This document shows, piece after piece, positions 1 to 6,751 of a stretch of 64,000 nt of DNA (its first letter is position 1; every line of letters begins with the position of its first letter). Source of the DNA: a virus; IMG/VR virus record IMGVR_UViG_3300021962_000028, positions 1-64,000 of that record. One strand, 5' to 3'. A program made the translations under genes and the position numbers. Below the pieces are notes generated by a model, which was not told the origin of the DNA, did not search any database, and was given only the letters and a program-made list of their open reading frames with translations.

Positions 1-2114
1 GTTTGATTATATTCAGAATCAATACTAATTTGATTACCATTTTTTCCTACCTTATAACCAACTTTAGAATCTGAATTTGCGGTAGACCAAGTCAGTCCTC
101 CTGATAATCCACCATTTCCATAGAAAGAATCGCCAGCAAAACCAAATTTAATACCATCTAAACCTGGCTCGTATAAATCCGCTAATACATTAGGTCCGTA
201 AACAGATGTTTGAACTTCTTCTCCAAACATATTTAAAGGTAATTTTCCCGAAGGACCATCAACATAACTAGGGTCAACTTCTTTACTACCCACATAATAA
301 CCCCCTTTAGTTGGGTTATCTAAAACACTATTTAATAAGTTTTTAGCACCATCAATAAGGTTACCAATGATTCCTTTATCATAATCAGGACCATATCTAT
401 TAAAACCTAACGTGTAATAAAGTTGTGATTTTTGACCTCCACCTGTGTTATTAAGAAATAATTGAGATGCTGACTTTTGATGTGTCAATCTACCTATTAA
501 TCCTTTATTACTACTAATACCAAGGGCTTTACCTATTTGACCCGCAAGGTTTAAGTTCTTAGGGTCAGTTTCAAAATAGTCACCAGGAATTTCAGAACCT
601 GGAAAATAAAAACCTCCAAGTCTCGCCGCAAAATCTGCAGCTCTAAATAAAATATTACCAGGTCGAGTAATTACCCAATCCCTTTCTACTAAAGGTATCT
701 TACCCTGTAACATTTGAACGGCCATCAATGGGTCGTTCGCTGCGTTAGGTAAATTAATTCTACCTACAGTATTTTTAATTAATTGTCTATCAATTCTTTC
801 TTTTAACTCTTGTCTAAGAGTTTTTGCACCAAGTTGTACAATATATGAGTCCTGAGATAAACTACCGTCAGAACCTGTAGGGTCGTCTTGTAATAATATT
901 TGGTAAGGCGTATAGTATGAAGGAACAAACGTAAAATATGAAGAAAAACTTGGTGTTAACTGTTTAGTCTCCACAGAATATAATTCAATATTTGCATTGT
1001 CCCAAGAATACTTATTTGCGGTTGGTAATTCCTGTTGTGATAACGCGGGATTATACGAAGGCCAACCAGCACCTGTTAAACTCTGTTCAGGTAGTGTCGC
1101 ATTATTTATGTCATACTCTTCAAATTTAGGCGCTAAAATAACACTACCAATTGAAAATAAATTAACATAAGGGGTACTCCATTTATTAACAGAAGGAATA
1201 TCTTCTTCAGAAATTGCACTAGAGTTATATGACGGCCAAGTATTACCGTTTAAACTTTGTTGTGGTAAACTAGCTAAATTTAAATTATATTGTTCGTATG
1301 TTGGGGATAGTATTACATCATTAATTTGATATAATAATATTGACGGTAACCCGTATTTGTTAACTGAAGAAATAGTATTTTCATTTATTGCTCCCGCATT
1401 GTACGCTGGCCACCCTAAACCATTCAAACTTTGTTGTGGTAATGAAGCGTGAGTAATATCGTATCTAGAATAAATTGGTGTTAGTAACAAATTACCAATC
1501 AACGCTAATTGTACAAAATCAAATGAATATTTGTTTACTGATGGAATATCTTCTTCAGATATTGCATTAGAATTATATGACGGCCAAGTATTACCATTTA
1601 AACTTTGTTCAGGTAAACTAGCATTTAAAACATCATATTCTTCAAATTTAGGGGTTAATAATAAATTACCAATTTGAGCTAATTGAATAGTGGTAAACGC
1701 CCATCTATTAACAGATGTAATATCTTGTTCGGAAATAGCATTAGAATTGTATGAAGGCCAAGTACTACCGTCTAAACTTTGTTGTGGTAATGAAGTGTCA
1801 GTAATATCATACACACCATTATTGTTTGATAAAACAATCGGTTGGGATTGGGTTATAGTGTCACCAAACCCACTAATTGGTCCGTATTCATTTAAATTAT
1901 ATAAACCGTGGAATGTAGGTCCTAAATTTTTAGGCGGATTCTCAATTAAAGAGTCGTCCTGATTAAGAACCCCCTCGTCTCTAAGAACAGTATCTCTAAC
2001 TATTGTACCCGATGGTGGTACATAACTACCTGGCACCGTATATGGTGATAAGTTTCGAGCTAATAACTTATTTCTAAAACCTTCTGTTGATGGAAATGTT
2101 AATGTACTTGGCAT
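1..2114 (-). CDS. Large tail-module protein with five tandem 58-residue repeats (partial, C-terminus outside window)
   Basis: The frame is open from an ATG at 2114 to the left edge of the window (704 codons), so the C-terminus is missing. The N-terminus (MPSTLTFPSTEGF) is followed by a Pro-rich stretch. From about residue 102 there are five tandem units of about 58 residues, each built around LPxQSLxGxxWPSYN and ending in a hydrophobic strand such as IGNLLLTP. The last 300 residues seen are non-repetitive and Gly/Asn-rich. It lies directly downstream of the tape measure gene, where baseplate or hub proteins usually sit, and has its own TATTTATA motif 14 nt upstream of the start. I do not recognise the family; a virion structural (baseplate or tail) role is inferred from position only. 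Confidence 0.75.
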   Translation of the reverse strand, partial: MPSTLTFPSTEGFRNKLLARNLSPYTVPGSYVPPSGTIVRDTVLRDEGVLNQDDSLIENPPKNLGPTFHGLYNLNEYGPISGFGDTITQSQPIVLSNNNGVYDITDTSLPQQSLDGSTWPSYNSNAISEQDITSVNRWAFTTIQLAQIGNLLLTPKFEEYDVLNASLPEQSLNGNTWPSYNSNAISEEDIPSVNKYSFDFVQLALIGNLLLTPIYSRYDITHASLPQQSLNGLGWPAYNAGAINENTISSVNKYGLPSILLYQINDVILSPTYEQYNLNLASLPQQSLNGNTWPSYNSSAISEEDIPSVNKWSTPYVNLFSIGSVILAPKFEEYDINNATLPEQSLTGAGWPSYNPALSQQELPTANKYSWDNANIELYSVETKQLTPSFSSYFTFVPSYYTPYQILLQDDPTGSDGSLSQDSYIVQLGAKTLRQELKERIDRQLIKNTVGRINLPNAANDPLMAVQMLQGKIPLVERDWVITRPGNILFRAADFAARLGGFYFPGSEIPGDYFETDPKNLNLAGQIGKALGISSNKGLIGRLTHQKSASQLFLNNTGGGQKSQLYYTLGFNRYGPDYDKGIIGNLIDGAKNLLNSVLDNPTKGGYYVGSKEVDPSYVDGPSGKLPLNMFGEEVQTSVYGPNVLADLYEPGLDGIKFGFAGDSFYGNGGLSGGLTWSTANSDSKVGYKVGKNGNQISIDSEYNQ
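942..1811 (-). repeat. Five tandem 58-aa (about 174-bp) coding repeats
   Basis: Within the large tail protein, residues about 102-391 form five head-to-tail units. Shared positions are Y-D/N at the unit start, LP[QE]QSL[ND]G, W-P-[SA]-Y-N and a late [SP]-x-N-[KR]-[YW] segment. Units 1, 2 and 4 are most alike; unit 5 is the most diverged. Nucleotide similarity is visible too (for example the tgacggccaagtattacc type strings), which points to duplication. Confidence 0.85.
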
Positions 2115-2128
2115 CCCTTAATTTTATC

Positions 2129-2136
2129 TATAAATA
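2129..2136 (-). promoter_or_regulatory. TATTTATA late-promoter-like motif
   Basis: TATTTATA on the minus strand ends 14 nt before the ATG at 2114. It is one of about seventeen similarly placed octamers in the window and is interpreted as a phage late promoter -10 element (inference). Confidence 0.5.
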
Positions 2137-2172
2137 GATAATAGTTTTATTTTTTTTAAAGTATCTATGATA

Positions 2173-4236
2173 TTATGCAAACGCAGAAGTCGGAGTAAAT
2201 AAATTACCCGCCTTGGCTTTATTCTCACCACTACCTTTAAGGTCGTTCATCATTCTTTCAGTTCGACTATTTCCTTGGTAGATTGCACTTGCAACGTCAG
2301 ACTTAGATAACATATCCATAACAAAACTTTCCATTCCAATAGGGTTAACATTAACACTAATAGAACCATCGACCTTAACAGTACCTGTTTCAGGTATCGC
2401 AGGTGTTGTGTTGTTATTATTATTAATATTAGAGTTAGGTATTTGATTTGGCGTTATTGTTGAGTTTGGAGTTATGGTAGCATTTGGTATTGCAGTTTGT
2501 ACATTAGAACTATTAACTGTTTGACTTCCCGATAACCCATTTAACGCAGTATTGATTTGTTCTTTAACGGTCTCAGGAATTCCTGTTAACATACTACTAT
2601 TAAGTAGTGTTTTAAATGCCGTAAGGTCAACATTACCTCCCCACATCTCCTGAGATTCTGAATAGTTTTGTGGAACATTACCAACGGCACCTTTAATTTG
2701 TTCGTATGCTGCCTTACCACCTGAAACCATTTCTTGCCCCGCTCCCGCAACATCACCTTTACTAAGTTTATCAAATGATTTACTAAGAACGTCGGTTAAC
2801 TTTTGAATATTTTTAGATATTGTTTCTACGTGAATTTGATTTTTATCATTAGCATCTCGTTGTAACCCCATAGTCATATTTATGGTTTCTTGACCTGTGG
2901 CAACAATTTTACCAAGACTTTCAATATCTTTAACAAAACTAGGTTGTGTCGCAACTGCACGTCCTACAACTCCTTGTCTTGCGGCTATTAAGTTTTCAAT
3001 ATTTTTTAAAATACCATTAGCCTCCAACTGCATTTTTGCGGGACTTGCTAATTTTTCATTCATTGACTGAATTTCTTTTAAGTCTTCAGACTTAACTTCA
3101 GAAACTAATTTTTCTTCACCTGAAGCGGTTTTAATAATATATTGACCCTCAAATTTACCACCAGTCGCACCAAGTTGAGCCATACCCGCAATCATTTTTT
3201 TAGAATCTTCGTCGGCAAATTCAGGGTTAAATGTAATTTCCCTCATTTTTCTATCAAGGTCCCCCGCATTCATTGCCCACTTCGCAACTTGGTCGGCACT
3301 CATACCCATTTCTTTAGCGATTTCTCTTAATTGTCCTTGGGCACCAGGTAAAATTCTAATACTTTTAGTTTGTTCATCAAAATAAGTCATTGATTTTAAC
3401 GCCTTACCAACTTCTTCTTGTAGTTTAGCAGGGTCATTTCTTGACATATCCATTAATTTATACGGGTCAAGTAAACTAGACACTTGGACACCTAATCTTT
3501 GAAAGGCTGCTGACATTTGAACCGCGGCATCAGGTTCAAATAATTTATCCGCCAAACCTAAAGTTTGACTCATATCAATTCTTAATAAAGACGCTTGAGC
3601 GGCCATTTTAGCCATACCTTGTACACCTCCATCAAAGTTGTACAAAGCCATTTTACCCATCTGACCTTCTAATTGTTTATATACGGATTGTGACGTTACA
3701 CCTAATTCTTTTGCGGAATTAAGAATACCCGTCATTTCTTTACCAATATTATTAATTCCATAACCCGCATTTGCAAACATAGGTATCATTGCTGAGGCTT
3801 TAGCCCCCGCATTTTCACTCATACCAGCAACTAAGGAACCCGCGGCATATAATTCTTTATATTGGTCAGTATTTAAACTTGATTGAGTCTGTAAACCTTC
3901 AATTACACCTTTTTGAATTTTTGCAACATCAGTAATACTTCCACCTAATGCGGCAACTGACGGTGTTGCGTCTCTAAGAAGGTCTCTAGTATTCTGAGCC
4001 ATCTGTTGACTACCTGCAAATAGTCTTGAAACTGAGTTAACAGTAGATTCAACAGTTTCAATAGATTTTTTAATTTCATCCGCAAACCCACCTAACTGTG
4101 TGTTTGCTTTTGTCATCGCTTTAATAACAGAATCAAGACCTGGTAATACTTCTAACTTAACTCTAGACGCCTCTTCGTTTTGTTGTCTTAACGACTCTAA
4201 ATCTTTTTCATTGTCTCCTTTAGTACCTTGTAACAT
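2173..4236 (-). CDS. Tail tape measure protein (likely)
   Basis: 687-residue protein. Its N-terminal 120 residues are heptad-rich and Gln/Glu/Ser-rich, consistent with coiled coil. A central Ala/Gly/Met-rich region carries short helices such as KASAMIPMFANAGYGIN and AKMAAQASLLRIDM. A low-complexity Asn/Thr/Pro linker around residues 575-615 precedes a C-terminal domain. Length, helical character and position between the gp26-like assembly gene and the large tail protein fit a tape measure, which sets tail length inside the tube; T4 gp29 is 590 residues. A TATTTATA motif lies 13 nt upstream. No diagnostic motif is seen, so another long helical tail protein remains possible. Confidence 0.6.
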   Translation of the reverse strand: MLQGTKGDNEKDLESLRQQNEEASRVKLEVLPGLDSVIKAMTKANTQLGGFADEIKKSIETVESTVNSVSRLFAGSQQMAQNTRDLLRDATPSVAALGGSITDVAKIQKGVIEGLQTQSSLNTDQYKELYAAGSLVAGMSENAGAKASAMIPMFANAGYGINNIGKEMTGILNSAKELGVTSQSVYKQLEGQMGKMALYNFDGGVQGMAKMAAQASLLRIDMSQTLGLADKLFEPDAAVQMSAAFQRLGVQVSSLLDPYKLMDMSRNDPAKLQEEVGKALKSMTYFDEQTKSIRILPGAQGQLREIAKEMGMSADQVAKWAMNAGDLDRKMREITFNPEFADEDSKKMIAGMAQLGATGGKFEGQYIIKTASGEEKLVSEVKSEDLKEIQSMNEKLASPAKMQLEANGILKNIENLIAARQGVVGRAVATQPSFVKDIESLGKIVATGQETINMTMGLQRDANDKNQIHVETISKNIQKLTDVLSKSFDKLSKGDVAGAGQEMVSGGKAAYEQIKGAVGNVPQNYSESQEMWGGNVDLTAFKTLLNSSMLTGIPETVKEQINTALNGLSGSQTVNSSNVQTAIPNATITPNSTITPNQIPNSNINNNNNTTPAIPETGTVKVDGSISVNVNPIGMESFVMDMLSKSDVASAIYQGNSRTERMMNDLKGSGENKAKAGNLFTPTSAFA

Positions 4237-4249
4237 AGATTAATTTTAA

Positions 4250-4257
4250 TATAAATA
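4250..4257 (-). promoter_or_regulatory. TATTTATA late-promoter-like motif
   Basis: TATTTATA on the minus strand, 13 nt before the ATG at 4236 of the tape measure gene. It sits inside the intergenic space after the TAG stop of the frameshift extension (4264-4266). Confidence 0.5.
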
Positions 4258-4263
4258 GATTGA

Positions 4264-4422
4264 CTAATTATTTTTTGGAGTTATTTCCTTAACAAATTGG
4301 TCAATTATATATCTCCGTAGATATACGGGCATAGAAAGAAAGTCTGTATATGACACATTTAAGTGTTTAGTACAGACATAGTATTCCCAAGATTGGGTTT
4401 CTCGATAATTAGAAGAAAGGCC
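4264..4422 (-). CDS. Frameshift-dependent C-terminal extension of the gp26-like tail assembly protein (52 aa)
   Basis: Immediately after the sense sequence GAG TTT TTT CGG, the +1 frame (GGC CTT TCT ...) stays open for 52 codons to a TAG at 4266-4264. It encodes a plausible folded segment including SWEYYVCTKHLNVSYTDFL and MPVYLRRYIIDQFVKE. That frame is closed by a TAG about 10 codons upstream of the junction. It has no ATG until mid-segment, so it is unlikely to be an independent gene. A P-site tRNA-Phe slipping from TTT to TTC with a rare CGG codon waiting in the A site would join it to the upstream protein (about 299 residues in all). A -2 slip on the T run reaches the same frame. Tail assembly chaperones are classic frameshift genes in long-tailed phages. 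Confidence 0.7.
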   Translation of the reverse strand, partial: GLSSNYRETQSWEYYVCTKHLNVSYTDFLSMPVYLRRYIIDQFVKEITPKNN

Positions 4423-5164
4423 GAAAAAACTCCACCCCAAAGGCTATATTCGCATATACCTCTTTTCCTGACGGGGCGTTAACTTTTCTGACTAAGTCAA
4501 GTCTTGGTTCATTTTCCTCAACAAAGTTTCTTATAAACTTAGCATCTGATATAGGTAAAGAGTCAATGGTTTGTGTTATAAAAGCAACATCTGAATTACC
4601 ATCAATTTCCACAACCATTTTATTTAATTTCCAAGTTTGTTTTGGGGCAATTCTACCAACAGGGTATTGGTCGGCCATTTTATCCAACTCACTAAGTTCC
4701 CCAAATGATAACGGTTTTAACTTTACTGTAGAATTAGACTTTGGTAATTTAACAACAAAATAACCTTCGTCATTAGGTTTTTGTGTAGTTTCTTTGATGT
4801 ATAACTCATCTAATAAAATAGTGGTTTCAAATTTTTTACCTGTGTCAGGGTCACTTAATGTAATATTATATTCAGGTCCAAACGCACTATTTCTTAAAAA
4901 GATAAGAATAGCTTCTAAGTCACCTTGTAATAATTCGTCAGGTCTTAAATCTGGTTCGTATAATTTATTACGTAATAACGTAATAACCAAACCATCTTTA
5001 CCTATACTGTCACCAGCCATTAAGATGTTTTCATCTGCCGCGGTAAGATAACCTACTTTAACCGCTTTCTTTTTATTTTTGTAAAATACTCCTCCTGTAG
5101 GTAGTTTTACTACATCGTGAGGTAGAGAGAAGTTTTGTTGTCCATATTGTTGTGTTGTATCCAT
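4409..5164 (-). CDS. gp26-like baseplate hub / tail assembly protein
   Basis: 251-residue product resembling the T4_baseplate (gp26) family. An N-terminal LPTGGVFY-type strand comes first, then YLTAADENIL, a conserved hydrophobic segment LQGDLEAILIFLRNSAFGPEYNI, and a KLKPLSFGELSELDKM segment. In T4-like phages this protein acts in assembly of the baseplate hub and is not a major virion component. Here it lies between tube and tape measure genes, the usual place of tail assembly chaperones. Its frame-0 stop follows a slippery TTTTTTC, and the +1 frame continues for 52 residues (see 4264-4422). A strong hairpin terminator lies just upstream of its start, so expression may depend on read-through. 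Confidence 0.7.
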   Translation of the reverse strand: MDTTQQYGQQNFSLPHDVVKLPTGGVFYKNKKKAVKVGYLTAADENILMAGDSIGKDGLVITLLRNKLYEPDLRPDELLQGDLEAILIFLRNSAFGPEYNITLSDPDTGKKFETTILLDELYIKETTQKPNDEGYFVVKLPKSNSTVKLKPLSFGELSELDKMADQYPVGRIAPKQTWKLNKMVVEIDGNSDVAFITQTIDSLPISDAKFIRNFVEENEPRLDLVRKVNAPSGKEVYANIAFGVEFFRPFF

Positions 5165-5167
5165 ATA

Positions 5168-5208
5168 AAAAAAATAACCATAGAGAGTTTATAGTGTCCC
5201 TATGGTTA
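5168..5208 (-). terminator. Intrinsic terminator between tube and gp26-like genes
   Basis: On the minus strand, TAACCATAG (5208-5200) pairs with CTATGGTTA (5183-5175) across a 16-nt loop and is followed by a run of eight T. It lies after the tube stop (5247) and ends about 4 nt before the ATG of the next gene (5164). It should isolate the highly expressed tube transcript from the downstream assembly gene. Confidence 0.75.
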
Positions 5209-5246
5209 AATATAGTAGTATGTATTTTTTTATCAATAGTATTGTA

Positions 5247-5735
5247 TTAGTAAACTAAGATACATCTGTCCATACGTAAAGATGCACTAATTTGTACTAA
5301 TCCGTCATTTGAGTAACCTAAATCACCAAATGATACGTCAGTTAAGAATGTACCTTCCAAAATCCATTTCTCAACAACAACACCTGTTGGGTCTAACATT
5401 TCAAGGTCGACATTTTTCTTGTAACCTGCAGCATAACCCATACGTCCTGTAACTGACTCAGCGTGTAAACGAACCCACTCCATAAGAGCTTGTGCTGCCG
5501 AAGGACCGATTGGGTCACGGAATTTAACAGAAATAGGGTCCCAGTTGAATCTACCTGCAACGAATGTTGATGTATTTAAAAACTGAATCTCAGTTGGATT
5601 AATTTTAATGTGTGGTCTAGAAGTTGATTCTACAAACCATTCGTTAATACCTAATGTAGAAGGAAAACGTAAGATAAATCGGTTCTGACGTTTCGGTTCG
5701 TACGGTATCGGCATTTTCATCAATAAATCAGCCAT
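5247..5735 (-). CDS. 19: Tail tube protein, T4 gp19-like
   Basis: 162-residue product, close to T4 gp19 (163 residues). It has the family pattern: an N-terminal KRQNRFILRFP strand, a central WDPISVKFRDPIGPSA motif, and a C-terminal GTFLTDVSFGDLGYSNDG segment followed by an ISASLRMDRCIL strand. It forms the inner tube through which DNA passes. It has a TATTTATA motif 39 nt upstream and its own downstream terminator, consistent with a separately transcribed abundant late protein. The sheath gene lies upstream, with a HAD-like gene between. Confidence 0.9.
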   Translation of the reverse strand: MADLLMKMPIPYEPKRQNRFILRFPSTLGINEWFVESTSRPHIKINPTEIQFLNTSTFVAGRFNWDPISVKFRDPIGPSAAQALMEWVRLHAESVTGRMGYAAGYKKNVDLEMLDPTGVVVEKWILEGTFLTDVSFGDLGYSNDGLVQISASLRMDRCILVY

Positions 5736-5774
5736 AGTATTTTATTTTTAATTATTTTGTTTTTTATTTATTAC

Positions 5775-5782
5775 TATAAATA
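5775..5782 (-). promoter_or_regulatory. TATTTATA late-promoter-like motif for the tube gene
   Basis: TATTTATA on the minus strand in the 151-nt space between the HAD-like gene and the tube gene, 39 nt before the ATG. The rest of this space is very AT-rich and contains a weak CTAGATATTTTCTAG hairpin near 5840 without a T run. Confidence 0.45.
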
Positions 5783-5886
5783 CTTCCAACTTGAAAATTT
5801 TTGTATTTACTTTATTTTTTTATTCTGTAATCTTCTACTAGAAAATATCTAGTTATTGATTATTTCTAGTTTTTATTATTAATTTA

Positions 5887-6702
5887 TTAATATTTAACTT
5901 TTTCTCCTCCTGATGTATAATAAGTTTGTAAGATATTATCTGGTTTATCTTCAAAATGTTTCTTAACTGTTTCCACATTCTTAAGGTCATCATCGGAAAA
6001 TCCTATTGTAGGTACAAAATTATTACTCACTTTATTTTTAAGGAACGCTTTTTTATGTAACTGAGAAGATAATTCTCTAACATATCCCACAAATTCTTCC
6101 AAAGCTTTCACTTTTTCTTCCTCAGGATTTGCCTCCGCACCTGTACCAAAAGAAACAGGGTAAAATTTACATAAGTCAAGATAACTTTTAATTAACTGAG
6201 CGTCGGACAATTCACTTTCGTCTGAAAAATTTCTGTATTTTTTTAAGTTTTTTAATAATTCGTCTTTATTGATACCATTAAATCCTGACACAATATAGTT
6301 ATAAACTCCTTCTTTTAAAGTCTTAGGGTTATGTCCTCTCGCGGTTACTATCGAAAAAATTGAACCGTTGTTAATACATTCAACAAAATCATCCCAAGCT
6401 GGTCCTGGTTTTGCCAACATCGCGTCAACTAAAAACGCCTTATCACCTGGTGTTCTAAAATTTCTAAACGGGTCTTCCGCAAAACCTACAATGGTAGTTC
6501 CGTTATAATCAAACTCTTCTTTACCAATTTTAGACCTATAATGTGCAAAATCCTCGGTAGTCATACCGATATCTTCACCTTTATCAGATTTCACCATAAT
6601 TCTTGTTGGCATTGTTACGATATTGTCGTCCCAATCAAAAGCATAATACTTTAAATCTGGTGTCCCTTCTTCAGTAAATCCTTCTTTTATTCTTCTTTTC
6701 AT
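5887..6702 (-). CDS. HAD-superfamily phosphatase-like protein
   Basis: 271 residues. HAD motif I is visible as YYAFDWDDN (D23 and D25). Motif II is SIVTARG (T120). A late acidic motif, IGFSDDD near residue 235, fits motif IV. The family hydrolyses phosphate esters through an aspartyl-phosphate intermediate, and these catalytic residues look intact. The substrate cannot be read from sequence. It sits inside the sheath-tube module, downstream of a hairpin that follows the sheath gene, which suggests late co-expression with tail proteins. Why a phosphatase is encoded there is unclear: it could be a virion protein or simply a passenger gene. Confidence 0.75.
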   Translation of the reverse strand: MKRRIKEGFTEEGTPDLKYYAFDWDDNIVTMPTRIMVKSDKGEDIGMTTEDFAHYRSKIGKEEFDYNGTTIVGFAEDPFRNFRTPGDKAFLVDAMLAKPGPAWDDFVECINNGSIFSIVTARGHNPKTLKEGVYNYIVSGFNGINKDELLKNLKKYRNFSDESELSDAQLIKSYLDLCKFYPVSFGTGAEANPEEEKVKALEEFVGYVRELSSQLHKKAFLKNKVSNNFVPTIGFSDDDLKNVETVKKHFEDKPDNILQTYYTSGGEKVKY

Positions 6703-6716
6703 ATTTTAATTTAAAG

Positions 6717-6742
6717 GCTAAAGGTGGGGATTACTCCCCACC
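6717..6742 (-). terminator. GC-rich hairpin downstream of the sheath gene
   Basis: GGTGGGG (6723-6729) pairs with CCCCACC (6736-6742) around a 6-nt loop, placed between the sheath stop (6752) and the HAD-like start (6702). On the minus strand it is followed by TTTAGCCTTTAAATT, a weak T tract, so partial termination or an RNA-stabilising 3' end are both possible. Confidence 0.55.
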
Positions 6743-6751
6743 ATATAAGTA

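Noticed and set aside
1690-1962. A 90-residue plus-strand open frame
   Set aside because: Antisense to the repeat region of the large tail protein; no start context and no family pattern.
5820-5860. Terminator after the HAD-like gene
   Set aside because: The CTAGATATTTTCTAG hairpin is short, AT-rich and lacks a T run.
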